Positions 1 to 11,483 of a DNA stretch of 64,000 bases are shown here, in pieces; within the stretch, counting starts at the first letter, position 1, and the number at the start of each line of letters is the position of its first letter. The notes under the pieces are model-generated. The model was not told the origin of the DNA, did no database searches, and saw only the letters and a program-made list of their open reading frames with translations. The position numbers and the translations under genes are program-made. This stretch comes from Symbiodinium natans (Eukaryota; Sar; Dinophyceae; Suessiales; Symbiodiniaceae), in NCBI GenBank assembly GCA_905221605.1, contig CAJNDS010002658.1:124001-188000 (forward strand). Reading direction: 5' to 3'.

Positions 1-840
1 TGCAGACGGATGCATCTTTTGAGCACGCACTGCGCTGAAGGCCCAGTGACGCGGGCGTGAACCCACTTAAACGGATAAGCGTGTAGGAGGCATCACTGAA
101 TGTCATCCCATGGCCTGACAGGTACCGAGGCCAGAAACTACGCTCACAGCAGTTCACAGATTTCACATGCATAGAAGATGCTTAAACATGCTTAAGTGAG
201 TGAGTGAGGTGAGTGAGTGAGTGAGATGGTCCGCAGATGTTATTGCGGCCTACGGCATCTCCCCCCCCCCCCATATCGCAGAGCAGCTCCGAAAACGTCA
301 TCGTCCCTCTCCACGAAGGGTGCTAGATGGCGGGCACCGCATCCTTGAAATGGGGTGCTGTAAGCTTACGCCGAAGGACTAGGAGCCCTGAGAAGGCCAA
401 GATGAGGGGGGGGGCCCTGGGAGGCCGAGATGTACGCTGATGGGTCCGGGGCCCTGGAAGGTCAGGATGGGGGCACGCAACACACGGCACGACACCTTGA
501 GAACACTCCTTGGGGCACCGGACATCCCACACAGTAGCCAACGTCTCAGTGCTGGTGGCTGACATGGGAGGACCAATTAGGCGGAAGGACTGGGGGGAGC
601 TCGAAGGAGCGAGTTGACTGCCCATGTTTTTCTCGCGGCCTCAGGCTTGCGAAAAGTCCTGCCGGAGTCCGAGCTGGCACACTTCGCACACTTCAGATTA
701 GAAGAGATCTGGGAAAAGCACAGGGTCTGACATGACCAAACCTCTTGCCACTGTTGTCACACGCCAGCTGTGCTTCGTCGGTGAGGGCCCAGTGCTCATC
801 TCGCCCTCTACCGCTAGTGACCCCTAGTGGCATGTGACGC
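1..840. other. No gene recognised
   Basis: This stretch holds a short GTGA tandem run near 195-225, a C-homopolymer near 260-272 and G/C-rich sequence. The open frames have no domain signature and look compositional. It lies downstream of the minus-strand kinase-like gene and may contain its 3' untranslated region; no poly(A)-like tract is visible. Confidence 0.4.
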
Positions 841-2511
841 CTAGTGGCTCTGGTCCTTCATCGCATTGAACCGACAGGAGCCCCAAAGGAAGTCCCCAAA
901 GAAAGTCTGTGTCAGGAGCATCTCCATGTCGGGCCGATTGGCCTCAGATGGTGCGTGCATCTCCAACAACATCTCGCGGACTTCGAGCGGCCAGAGAGAA
1001 AATCCCGCGTCGGGCCTTGCCTCCTTCGCCTCGACCTCCATGCGCTGGAGCAAGGCTTGGAAGGTTCGGCCCAAGGAGTAGACATCTGCCTTGAGGCTGT
1101 AAGGTTCTGGGGGCTGTGCACGCATCTGTGGGGCCTGGTAGGCGGCAGCCCCCCGCGGCCGAGAAAGCAGCCGCCCTTCTTCCATGGCCTCAACTGCGCA
1201 ACTGAAGTCTGAGATCACGATGTCGAAGCCACTGGTGGCCGTTCGCAGAAGAACATTGCCGGGCTTGAGGTTCCCGTGCAACACTCCCTGGCTGTGCATG
1301 TACTGAACCGCTTTGGCCATCTGGAAGATCAGCGGCCGGCACTCCAAGAGCCATGAAACGTCCAAGGGCGCACCCTCTCCCAGAAGATCTTGGAGGCTCT
1401 TGTCGATCAACTCCATGACGACACCCTTCTTGCCGAAGACACGCTCCATGTCGGCACCGTACCATTTGGGGAGCACCGCGAAGCAGTCCTGGACCTGCAA
1501 GAAGCCATGCCCGAGACGCTGCAGGATCTGCTTCTCACGCTCCACACCGCTTTCATTGATCCGCAGGCTGGTCAACTTCACTGCGCAGGCCTGACCCCTC
1601 ACACCCCTCACACCCCTCACACCTACCGGCACCATCTCGTACACGGAGCCCCCCAGCTGCTTCTTCAGGACCAGCTGCCCAAAGCCAGAGCAGGAAGATG
1701 TCTCGATGACGGGCGCAGGCTCGTCTGAAGGTGAGCTCATCCGGCGGTCCAGAACGAACTCGGGCAAGCCTTGGGTCATGGCATGGATCTGGCTGCCCTG
1801 GCGTAGATACAGCACGCATCGGTTGCTTCCCGGGAAGACGTCCAGGGATTTCTGGCCAAAACCGAGGTTGGCATGAAAAGCCACCTTGCCACCTTCCTCG
1901 CTCACGCTAAGGCGGAAGTAGTGCCGAGTGATCAGCGGGAGCCGTCTCAGCACCGCTGCCAGCTCAACAGGGTGGCCCTCCACTGCAAGGAATTCGTTCA
2001 CCACCGCCTTGCGCTGTGTGCACTTCCAGATACTGCCCTGCTGGACGCGCTCAGGTCCCAGTAAGTTGCTGAGGGCTTGATGGAAATCATTATAGGCCAC
2101 CTGCTCGCTGAAAGCTTGCAGGTCACCCACAGCTTTGACTTCCACCATGTCAAAGGCCTTCTCCAGACCTGGCACATTCACGCACCACATCCGCACCACA
2201 GCAGCAGTGCCATCGTCGCGGAGGAAGCTGCACGCCTCCTTTGGCTCCACACCTTCATCGAGGTCTTGCGCGTGCGTGAAGCCAAAGATGCCCTTGTTCT
2301 TCTTGAAGTTGCTCTTGGACTCACGGCTGCCGTCCGTCAGCATGGTCTCCACTACAATGACCTCACCGTCCTCCCCGTAACCCTTGGCAGGCTGGAAGAG
2401 GAAGCGCGTGACCGTCTGGCTGAAGCCGTCCATGACGTGGACACCCTCAGCCTCCAGAGCCTTCTTGGCCGCCGTCTGGCAAAGGCTCCGGATGTTTGGC
2501 ACCAGCCTCAT
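841..2511 (-). CDS. Protein kinase-like protein (probable pseudokinase), intronless retrogene
   Basis: A single uninterrupted frame of 556 residues. Residues 1-270 match no family I can name. Residues 280-540 read as a eukaryotic protein kinase fold: a VAVK-type lysine at about 312 (CAVKL), a catalytic loop LHGNLKPGN at 411-419, a magnesium loop DFS at 435-437, an APE-like YQAPQ at 458-462 and a DVYSLG helix at 476-481. The HRD aspartate is Asn and the DFG glycine is Ser, so catalysis is doubtful. A short VRG repeat (about 297-306) sits in the N-lobe and comes from a CCTCACACC repeat in the DNA. The lack of introns, in a window where other genes are finely split, and a spliced-leader relic 277 nt upstream suggest a retroposed mRNA. 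The frame continues upstream past one in-frame TAA to an ATG at 2709, so the N-terminus may be broken. Confidence 0.75.
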   Translation of the reverse strand: MRLVPNIRSLCQTAAKKALEAEGVHVMDGFSQTVTRFLFQPAKGYGEDGEVIVVETMLTDGSRESKSNFKKNKGIFGFTHAQDLDEGVEPKEACSFLRDDGTAAVVRMWCVNVPGLEKAFDMVEVKAVGDLQAFSEQVAYNDFHQALSNLLGPERVQQGSIWKCTQRKAVVNEFLAVEGHPVELAAVLRRLPLITRHYFRLSVSEEGGKVAFHANLGFGQKSLDVFPGSNRCVLYLRQGSQIHAMTQGLPEFVLDRRMSSPSDEPAPVIETSSCSGFGQLVLKKQLGGSVYEMVPVGVRGVRGVRGQACAVKLTSLRINESGVEREKQILQRLGHGFLQVQDCFAVLPKWYGADMERVFGKKGVVMELIDKSLQDLLGEGAPLDVSWLLECRPLIFQMAKAVQYMHSQGVLHGNLKPGNVLLRTATSGFDIVISDFSCAVEAMEEGRLLSRPRGAAAYQAPQMRAQPPEPYSLKADVYSLGRTFQALLQRMEVEAKEARPDAGFSLWPLEVREMLLEMHAPSEANRPDMEMLLTQTFFGDFLWGSCRFNAMKDQSH

Positions 2512-2709
2512 GCGGCGGCTCTCGCTGCGGAGGAGGTAATGCCATTATGCAGAGGCAGCGAGGACAGGCAGGCCACAGCGTGGGCCGTGCGAATGGAAGA
2601 GGAGGGCCCCCGACAGGTAGCCGCCATACTGCCCAAAGTGCAGGAGGCGGTACCAGATTTCATTGGCGCACAACAAGGCCTCCTGGCCCAGGATGAGGAG
2701 CCGTGCCAT
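2512..2709 (-). pseudogene. Upstream in-frame part of the kinase-like retrogene, cut by a TAA
   Basis: From an ATG at 2709 the frame runs 54 codons (starts MARLLILGQEALLCANEIWY), meets TAA, then continues 11 codons directly into the methionine at 2511 in the same frame. A 78-nt leader separates this ATG from the spliced-leader relic. This looks like the original N-terminus of the retrogene with a premature stop. Alternatives are a genuine uORF or stop readthrough. Confidence 0.5.
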
Positions 2710-2787
2710 TGGACTTCGAAGTCAGAGCAACGCCTGGTGGGTTGTAAATCTGTTTGGATTCAAGCTTGGATTCTGCTTGGATCTGAT

Positions 2788-2803
2788 CTTGAGCCAGAAT
2801 GGC
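2788..2803 (-). other. Relic dinoflagellate spliced leader (DinoSL)
   Basis: On the minus strand this reads GCCATTCTGGCTCAAG, 15 of 16 bases identical to the 3' part of the known leader CCGTAGCCATTTTGGCTCAAG. It lies just upstream of the kinase-like gene in the same orientation. A trans-spliced leader should not be in the genome at the 5' end of a gene unless a mature mRNA was reverse transcribed and reinserted. Confidence 0.75.
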
Positions 2804-3046
2804 ATGCTTAAGACTCTTAAGACATGCTTCACAACCAACATCCTCAAGTCTGGAGCCAACCTTCGACGGTCCACTATTCAGTCTCCACGCGGTTTTGGCG
2901 TGACAACCAGGGTCCCATCACCTCAGCGCATCTCAGAAAGCACAGCTCAGAAACAGGAAGCAACATGGAGCATTAGCTCATATCACAGTTGCTCCTCCCA
3001 TCACTCCTGTCAAGCTGTCGCGCTGGGAACCTTTTTCTTCTCAGGT

Positions 3047-6000
3047 GCGTCTCCCTCCAAAGGATTTCCCTGCAGCTCGAGATTTTGCAGGCTTGGCAGC
3101 TGCCGAAGCGCTGCTTGCACGGAGACCAAGCGGTTGCGCGTCAGCCTGCAGTCCACACTTCACACTGCACTTCAGCGACCAAAGCCACAAGGGATCCCTG
3201 AGGGCAGCCCAAGTGGCACAGCCGAACGAAGCGCAGCAAGTTGCGTGAAGGAGCTGGGAAGCGAAGTGAGGCAGTTCTCTGCCAAGCAGAGTTCCTGCAG
3301 CCCCAAGTTGTTGCGTTCCAATCAGGTGCTTCCTACACTGACTACACCAACTGGCAGCCCTGATCAGCCTTTGTTTAGCACCCATCTATGCCCTCTCCTC
3401 CAGCGCTCGCAACCGGCCAAAGGACTCAGGCAGTTGGGTCAGCTCATTCGCATTCCTTGAAGCACAAAGATAACTGTAGAATAAGATGACAGGTAATGGA
3501 ATAGCAATATGCCACCAGAGTAGCAGAACAAAACATTGATAGAAACAATCAGAATACAATGATATGATCAGATGATCAGATGATCCTAAAGTCATACGAT
3601 CATACAAATCGTACTGTAATTCTCTCAATGTAAGAATTTAACAATGCAACATCACAACATGCCAACAATACAACAGCATAGCAATATAACAATACAAGAG
3701 TACAGCCATGTAACAATACAACACTGGAACAATGAAACAATATACCAATATGACAACAAAGAACAACAGGACAACATATGGCGATATAACAATGGAACAA
3801 AACAGAAAATGGTAAAACAAAACACACACACACACACGCGCAGTAAAAATGCACTCATGCCATCATGCAGTATCTAAATAGTGAAACGGTGAAATAATGT
3901 ACTTATGCAATCATGCTAAAAAGCCATAATCATGCAATTATGTATTCATGTACAAATAAAATCATGTGATCATGCAAACATGTACTACTGTCATAATGTA
4001 AAACTGTCATGTAACCATGTAACCATGCAACCATGTAACCATGCAACCATGTAATCATGTAATCATGTAATCATGTAATCATGTACTAATGTGATAAAGT
4101 CATAACGTAATAACGTAACAATGCGAAAGGTGATCATGTAATTTTGTCATAGTGTAATCATGCAGTAGCGTGTTAACGCAACAATCTCAAATGCAATAAT
4201 TATGTAATACTATGACTATGCGAAAACGCATTACCGTGTTGTATTATAACCAGATATGAAGACAGGACAAGCGAAAAAAACAACACAATGAAATTCACAA
4301 TACAAGTTGGCCATCCAAGGCGCAGGTGGCATGCCTGCAGGGAGCTCAGATCACCTTGGGTTCAACCCCAAGGGCGGCCGGAAGGACAACATGAAAAACG
4401 AACCCCGCGCGCGCGCGCCTGACTCTAACTTCCTTTACAGTAAACTCCAGAAAGTTGGAAACATGGTTTAAGGATGAGTAGAGTCGGGATTCCCTTTAGC
4501 ATACCGTTTGAGTACAAGGATAAGGATGTTCCAAGTTTTTGCGCAGTCGAGCTTTTGCACCAGCTCGATGCTTTTACACGGTGCTGGCCGGATAGCTGCG
4601 GCCTGGAAAGAACCTTGGGCCTTCTCGGTTCTTCCCTTGTGCGACCTTGGAACCTGCTCCGAGCCTCCCTCGCACTCCCTTCGGAGACCATAAGAATATG
4701 AGAGGGCTCATTTGTTATAGGATAGGACTTGGGGATATAGACCCTCTCAATAAGGTCCCTCTTCAAGAGAGCCAGAAGAGGGTTCCCCTTATCCCACCTA
4801 GGATGTTATAATGTTGACTTCACATTAATGATTCCCGCTACAATTATAAAATCCAGCTGCCGGAACACAATAATGTAACCCCCCACAATTATAAAATCCA
4901 GCCCGGAATATTTTTTTTTTACGGGCGTGGTGCTACTACCTAATACTAAAACTAATAGTACGTCCTACCAGGATTTAGGCGAATATAATTGAGGAGGCCC
5001 TGGCCGGAGAGATTGATCAATCAAGGGGGGGAGGGGGGGGGTTTATTAATGCGAAGTCAACATTACTACTCTCTGATAAGACTTATTATCTTGTGATCTT
5101 ATTCTCTAGATCTCTCTCTGCAATTCCGGCCTTGCAAGAAGGCGCATGACAAAGAATGCTGAATTCTGGCACCGGGGAGCCAAAGCTTTCTGGCAAGTGC
5201 TGCAGACGATTGCCGCTCGCCACAAGCCTCTTCAAGGACCGTAGCTGCCCCCAGTCATCAGGCAGCGTCCTGCGGGTGAGAATGGTGAGATTCCTAACCC
5301 GATGATGCTCACATAACTATAAAACACTACAAGACTAAGAGTAACAACATAACATGGCGAACAAACAAACAGAACCAAAAGAAACACTGTTTTTCTGCAT
5401 GCAAGCAGAGGAGGGGGAGGGGTGGCTCTTCAAGTCTCCTCAGCTTGTTCCGGGAGATGTCCAGGATCTCCAGGCTCCGAAGCCTCGGAAAACCTGAGCG
5501 AAATTTCGTTCGCGCTCGATTTGTTTGCGTTCTGTTCTTGCGTTCGCGTTTTTGCTTGTTGTCTCGGTTGTTGGAGCTCATTTTTGCTGCCTAATATACA
5601 AGTAAGGAATGCCAAGAAATCTCAGTTCCGAACTTCTACTCCGCGGTGCAGCCAGGGTGCTCGACGGCAAGGTCTCGAGCAGGCACCCCACCGCCTACAC
5701 GGGACGGGAGATTGAGAGCACGTGCCTACGGCATCCTACGGCCGCAATGCAAGTTGGCCTGTAAATGCCGCAGCGAGCCAAGGTCACTGCAGCAATCCGA
5801 TAGGGATGGCCGCAACGGGTTTGCATCAAGATAGGCCTCCTGCAGCATGTCGCGCTTCCCTCAAGCGGGGTGTGGGGAGCACGTTGCCGCTTCGAATGAC
5901 GAACTTCGAACCTGAAGATACGGCATTCCCGCCAAGCTCAGGCTCGACAAGCGATTGCCTGGCGCGACGAGAAGACGATATAAGATGTGATGCCCAGTCG

Positions 6001-7790
6001 TGGCAGCAACTTTGCAGACAGTTGCGGGACATTTGCCGCCCGCATCAAAGCGCGTGGCACGTGAGTAGGGCATGCACCCTCCAGGTGCAGCACTTGCAGG
6101 TTGGAAGTCTGCGCAGCCGGAAAGTTTCTGAGCATGTTCTTTGAAAGCCCCAGCACCTGGCATGAAATTGAAATGGCAAGAGGGTCAATGCAGGGGCAAT
6201 AGGGTCTATAGGGGCAATAGGGGCAATAGGGGCATCTCTTTGTAGGATCATTCAGATTCAATCAGGGCACAGTCAGCTCCGGGCAATCCAGCACCGAAGC
6301 GTGCAGCTGCAGAACTTGGTTTCTGTCGAGCTCCAGCTGTCGCAGCTGCCGCAGCATCGCAAGGCCTTCCTTGGAGGCTTCGAAGCATGCCCAAACATGA
6401 AGGTGGTTGTGTTGTGTCAACAAGAAAGGACCCTGACTTCACATGGATGTCATGACATTTGTTGCCCGCATTGCACTGAAGAGTCGGGAACAAACTTCAA
6501 GCTGTTTTCTGGCAGGTGCAACAACCTGGCAGCATTCCGCAGGCTCACGCGAGCAGCGCTTTACCCAAGTTCCAGACCTTACAGTAGGGCTTCGAGCAAC
6601 CCGCCTCAAAGAAGTCATCTTTCCAATTTCCTGGCATCATGCATTAGGGTTTAGGGTTTAGGGTCTAGGGTTTCGGGTTGAGGGTTTAGGGATTTGCTTG
6701 GACATTCTCGCGTCCTGCCATACATGGCCCTCGATTTCTCACCATGCATTTGTCGCAAGCCAGCCGTCCTCGGGCAGGCTTTCCAATCGGCTTCCCACAA
6801 TGGTAAGTTCCTCCAAGCTGGGCAGCTCCACAAAGGACTGCCTCAAACCAACGAACACAATCTTGCTGCAACTAAGGCATTGCAAGGGTTCATGACCATC
6901 ACTGCGCGAAATCGGGAAGCAAGAAGGATTCCAGGCTTTTTTTTGGGGGGGCAGCTCATTGGGATCCTATTGGGGCCCACTTGAAATCAAAACAAGTGGC
7001 GGAAGAGTTGGCAAATTGCAGTGAAGAATTGCCTGGCACATTTGCTTGGTGTCACTTGCATTGCGCCGGAACATACCTGCACGATACTGAGTACAGAGCC
7101 AACTGCTTCAAAGCAGTCATCTTGCAGAAGCTTTCCTCGGAAACTTTGACCACAAAGTGCGAGGTGCAAGTCCGCCCACGTAAGCAAACCCAAGAGCAAG
7201 CACATGTAGGCACTACCTACACATGTCCGGGGGAGCCAGGCATAAGCTTCTCACACTGGACGCCGGCCTCAACTTCTGACAAGGCTCTGGCAGAGATCGC
7301 AAACCGGCGCCAAAGATCCGCAAGCGTTGCAAAGACTGGCACACAATGCCAAAGCGCTCTGGCAAGGTCTTCAGGCTCTTTGACGAAATCTGAAGTTCCT
7401 TGTGCGTGGAAGCATGTCGAAGCATCCGGCATGTGCGCCTAAGACCTGCATCTACACACATCCTGCGAATAAGAGAAACTACATCATCTCTAGCTGTCTC
7501 TAATCCTGCTTGTACGGCCTGACCACGGCCCATGCGGCCTAGTTGTTCGCAGCACCGGAGTTTAGGACCATGTGAAAAAACTTATGTTATCCGCACAACA
7601 ACTCCTTGAGAAAAGATATGGACGACCAAACTAGCCCGGAGCCAAACCCTCAGCTTGCTCTACCATCTCTTGCCGAAGCAAGCCACGGAAATCTCCTGAA
7701 GGTCATCGAATTTCTCCACCCCGGCCAGCTTGGCGAGCCGATTTTCAGCCAGGTCCGGCAGGATCCAGACCTAAACAACATCCCATCTGC
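3047..7790 (-). CDS. Leucine-rich-repeat protein, many small exons
   Basis: At least eleven short minus-strand segments translate to LRR units. Examples: LQNLELQGNPLEGDAP (about 3048-3138), LQELCLAENCLTSLPSSF (3226-3316), ELTQLPESFGRLRALEE (3403-3460), LRSLKRLVASGNRLQHLP (5176-5275), LRSLEILDISRNKLRRLEE (5430-5495), LQVLHLEGACPTHVP (6050-6155), LRQLRQLELDRNQVLQL (6285-6400), LLHLPENSLKFVP (6470-6545), LPSLEELTIVGSRLESLP (6735-6840), ALKQLALYSVSCRYVP (7045-7155) and LQRLRIFGAGLRSLP (7240-7415); a weaker unit lies at 7660-7770. The unit LxxLxLxxNxLxxLP is the typical LRR type. They share strand and are divided by introns, several with pyrimidine-rich AG acceptors. The ends of the gene are not defined. 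Function beyond protein-protein binding cannot be said. Confidence 0.7.
3480..4260. repeat. AT-rich degenerate microsatellite in the LRR gene intron
   Basis: About 780 bases dominated by irregular ACAATA, ATGTAATC and CATGCAA units, including repeated 'aaccatgc/taaccatg' and 'aatcatgt' steps at 4010-4085 and a CA run at 3821-3836. The base composition is much more AT-rich than the flanking exons. It separates LRR units at 3460 and 5176 and is best read as intron filler. Confidence 0.7.
4809..5065. mobile_element. MITE-like element with 21-bp terminal inverted repeats
   Basis: TAATGTTGACTTCACATTAA (4809-4828) recurs in reverse complement at 5046-5065 with one mismatch, giving 21-bp inverted ends around a 257-bp AT-rich body without coding capacity. 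The body repeats ACAATTATAAAATCCAGC twice. TA flanks both ends, which fits a TA target duplication. It sits in the large LRR intron. Confidence 0.6.
6644..6692 (+). repeat. Interstitial telomere-type TTTAGGG tract
   Basis: About six degenerate copies of TTTAGGG, with variants TCTAGGG, TTTCGGG and TTGAGGG. Arabidopsis-type TTTAGGG telomeres are known in dinoflagellates. It lies between LRR exons, so in an intron. Confidence 0.8.
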
Positions 7791-7799
7791 TTGAACGCA

Positions 7800-9500
7800 T
7801 CGACTCATGCAAGTAATGGTGCGCCTGGACGTCCACCTGCAGCTCAGCCTGAGGTCTCAACCGTTGCGGCGGGGGTTGGGGGAGTCCTACATGTAGGCGT
7901 CACTGGAGGTGGCAGGTGCACCGGGAACACCGTGGCCTTTTTAGAGGAACTCCCCACACAGGCTCCTGCGACATGGGTGGGTCCACTCATCCGGGACCGC
8001 GGGATGGGTAGCCACGTGAAGTGATAAACAACAAACGCATCAACAGGCCGCAATGCGCAGCAGGGTTTACGGACAACTGCTATCACTGCGAAAGGAGACA
8101 GCCGATAGTTCCACAATGAGGAATGTCAGAGCAAACCAGAACGTCAACTCCGAGGATACAGCACAACAAGGAGTCCCCCTACACGCTTGTAAGAACATGT
8201 AAGAACGTAGGAGCTGAAAATACCAGAACCTTACAAGTCCTGCCAAAGCCTCCACATGGAACCACTGCCAAGTGAACCGAGCAGCAATCGGAGTTGCATC
8301 ATCCAACAAGTTTGGGCCCAGCAATTGGAGACCTCAGCTTCCCCGCACCCCCACCTTTCACCAAAGAAGGGCGGTCGTTCGTGTTGTTGCACCACATTCA
8401 TCATATTCCTGTCCCCTTGCAGGTACCCATCAGGTACCTCTTGCGCAAAGATGCACCCTTTTGTTTTGGTAAGGGGCCTTTCATCCGGGAGAAGGGGTGG
8501 AAGGAGCCCCCCTGATTTCACAACAGAGCCCCGCCCCCCCCCCCCCCCTGGCCGCCCCCCAAAAAGAGCCTCGCTGCTTCCAAGCAGCGCCCGGGCGCCA
8601 CCTGCAAGACTCGGGCCAGCTGCAGCCGTGCTTCGCCCACGCGGGCCACACGCTCAGAGACCGGCAACGCCTCTCAAGGGACGAAGGAGGTCAAGGAGAT
8701 GAAAAAAGTAGAGAAAGAGGTGCAGAAAGAGGTAGAAAAGAGGTAGAAAGAAGCGAAATGTAGCAAGAAGACAAAACTCGGAAAACCTTCCTCTTCCTCT
8801 CGCAAGCTCTGAATTGTTCTGGCTTTTGGTGTGGAGGAAGTATGCTTGGGCGCAAAACGTGAAACAAGCGCCTGGCTTGTCTTCTGCTTCTTTTTTGGGC
8901 GGTGTGGCTGCTTAGAGTGGATGGCATTTTTGATGCACTACTTTTTCTGCGGGCACACAACGAGTGGAGCAGCTCAAACAGGCCACTTCCATCTTCAATT
9001 CATCCGGCGACTCCTCGCCTTGCCACTCACCAAGCGGAAGCTCGGAGACGTTGCGGCCATGGCTCCAGTTCACATGGAACTTTGAAGGCTGGGTCACAAT
9101 GACTGCAACATCTTTGTGATTCTTTATGACACCTGCTACGGAACGACATGCTCAACATGCTTCTGACAGGGTGTTGGGAGAACTATGCCTGCCCACAAAG
9201 TTCAGCAATTCACATCCTCACCGTGCCCGGCTGCTGCTTGTTGGGCTGCGCGCGCTGGCCCACCAGGATGTCGTACTGGTCCTCCGTCCACACAAGACGT
9301 CGACAGCAAGGCACCCTGCACACGCTTGATGCACGCGTTGGATCCAGAGTTAGGGCGCGCGAAAGAAGCAAGGCCGTGCCAAAATCGACCCTGGACCGGT
9401 CGGTGAACTAACAACACGACGTGCACCCAGCGGAAAGCCGATCTAAGCTTGGAGCAGCTTGGGTAAACTCTTGAAAGTTGGCTGTTCTGGGCTAAGGGGT
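7800..9500. other. No clear gene; A/G-rich and C-run sequence
   Basis: A C-homopolymer at about 8532-8550 and an AAAGAGGTAGA-like purine run at 8700-8760 are visible. A minus-strand segment near 8980-9060 (ELPLGEWQGEESPDELKM) could be a further exon of the LRR gene's 5' side, but no repeat consensus supports it. Confidence 0.3.
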
Positions 9501-9516
9501 GAGGCGCTGTCCTGCT

Positions 9517-10050
9517 TCATGGTGATGGGAGGTGAAGCAAGAACAACCTGCAGCCCCAAGAGCCAGTGTCTGCCAGTAACCCAACGTAGCCCCTTGCACC
9601 TTTCTGTGCAGATGGATGTGCTGGTGGCGCCCTTTCTCCCAATCCTGTCGGCCAGATGCTTCTGGTGTCTTCTGTTGAGAATGCTCCTCGGCGCTGCTCC
9701 ATGAGGGTCATGGCCTCATCTACCACGGCTGCCCGTTGCGAGAGGTTGATCGGCAAACCTGCTCATTGACAAGGCGGGATGGCAGTCGGGGTATGTCGGG
9801 GTGGCACAGGGTGCAAGAGGGCTTTCCCGGGGCATGCCTCGAGGAGCATACATCAGCTCAGAGGGCCTCTTGGTAGCTTTCTGCAGCCAGGTGCAACCCC
9901 CGCGAGAAGTGGCGAGGCTTCTCAGGACGAGACTGCAACTCACCACTCATCTGGCAGCTCCTCTTCAGCCACGTGTCCTGAAGGCTCCCCCAGGCATCTA
10001 TCCGCATGTCAGGGGTTCATGGCATCTCGAGATTGCACCCTAGCGTGCTA
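9517..10050 (-). other. Candidate exons of an unidentified gene
   Basis: Minus-strand segments near 9620-9750 (QRAAVVDEAMTLMEQRRGAF) and 9850-9940 (CTWLQKATKRPSELMYAP) have protein-like composition and lie between non-coding stretches. No family is recognised. They could belong with the exons at 11.3-11.9 kb. Confidence 0.3.
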
Positions 10051-11327
10051 AAGCAGTCCACAGCTGGGACGATGGTCAAGCCTCTGTCCTGGCATGGCAC
10101 GGACGGAAACATCTGAGTTGAGAATTAAACAACCAACGAACGTGCATGTCAACTCAGCGATTTGTCTTTTGGTCCCGCGCTTGCTTGGACACCGGAGAGG
10201 GCTGCGAAACAGCCCCAAAGGGCGTGTCAATAAAAGCACACGTCCAATGAACTGCTGGATCTCGGAATGCCAGCAAATCACGATGAGCTAGTCGGCCTGA
10301 GGGAACTGAACCCTAAAGACTAAACCCGAATCCTAGCATTATATAAGGGGACTCTCACCATCCTTGACAAGAGCCGGCTGCAAGATAGGGCAGGCTGTGC
10401 CAGTCAAGAGACCACCTGCGCCCCTAGATCTCTTAGGCGGCAGGTGTGAAGGTGAAGGGTGGAAGCTCAAGGACATGGGGGTGAGTTAACTACAGCGCAG
10501 TCATAAGGCTGGATGAAGATTGGCATCAAGAGAAGAATCACGAGTCCCTGAGCATCCTCACAAGGTAGCCTCACGGCTCTCCACTCCCGCGTGCCGTTCC
10601 ACGACTTTTTGCAATGGACGTGGCCGGGGAGGAGTACCTAAAAGTACGCGCCAACCTAAAACAATCAAAAGCTTTGGAGCCCGCGGACTCGGCTGTAAGC
10701 GGCGTCGCTTCGCGATCGAGCACTAACTGTGTAAATTGGTGGGGGAGGCAAACCCACAAGTGCAGAAAGCTGTGAAGATACCGACAACACCTCTCCTTCG
10801 AACCTCGGTTTAAGTAGGTGGCATTTCAACCCCCTGTTGACCTGGTGGAACGCTACTAAGGGTTTGCACGAGGCTTCAAACATTGCCTTAAATTCCTAGG
10901 CCAGTTTTTGGCCGTGACCGTGCTGCTTGCTGAAAGTGCTGTCCCCTTTGCCAGTCTGGCAGGCAAGATGCAAGCAGCCTGAGAAGGGCAAGAGATGGCA
11001 AGAATTAGCTTTCACCTGATCCTTCGAACTGGGGGCTTCGGCCCGATGAGCAGCAAAGCTGGCAAAGACCATATGAGAACCATTCAATCAAACGAGGCCT
11101 GCCAGGGTGCCAGGGGAAGTTCTCGTGGACTCTTGCATCACACAACTTTCAGAGCACATCGCTTGGCGGTGCCTCAGACGAGGAACGTGTGGAAATCCCA
11201 TCTGGGTATGGGCGCACAATTCCGAAGTTCTGGTCGTAGATTATTCTATTCCTGAGCTGCAAGCGTGCCGGCACCTGTACTCTATGCAGCATGCAGTGGA
11301 CAACAAGTCTCCATCCACACGATGCCT
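10051..11327. other. No gene recognised
   Basis: Mixed-composition DNA with a degenerate telomere-like stretch at about 10305-10330. No open frame shows a domain or a convincing coding bias. Confidence 0.35.
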
Positions 11328-11483
11328 CTAAATGCAGCAAACACTCTTTGAGAACAGCCGACGCATCTTGTCAAACACGGTGATCTTGTTGAGCTGCACT
11401 TCTGTGTGCGGCATCGGCTTCTGTACCACCTCAGAAATCTGCGTGGACGGCGTTAGCCACTCAGGACGACGTGTTGCCTACCC
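11328..11483 (-). CDS. Terminal exon of an unidentified protein
   Basis: The minus strand reads as a charged, protein-like segment: PEWLTPSTQISEVVQKPMPH followed by EVQLNKITVFDKMRRLFSK, ending at TAG (11328-11330). An AG acceptor (GGGTAG|GCAACA) fits the upstream edge. I do not recognise the family. A second exon-like segment on the same strand at about 11745-11853 includes FDQRVILKGGDQSGERHIVG and has a possible GT donor after LLR. Confidence 0.45.

Noticed and set aside
3600-3877. Short hydrophobic minus-strand frames rich in Cys, Leu and Val
   Set aside because: They result from the ACAATA-type low-complexity intron.
4321-4380. tRNA-like sequence with GGTTCAACCCC box B
   Set aside because: A T-arm-like hairpin exists (CCTTGG/CCAAGG), but box A spacing is too short and no acceptor or anticodon stem forms. 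At most a tRNA-derived SINE scrap.
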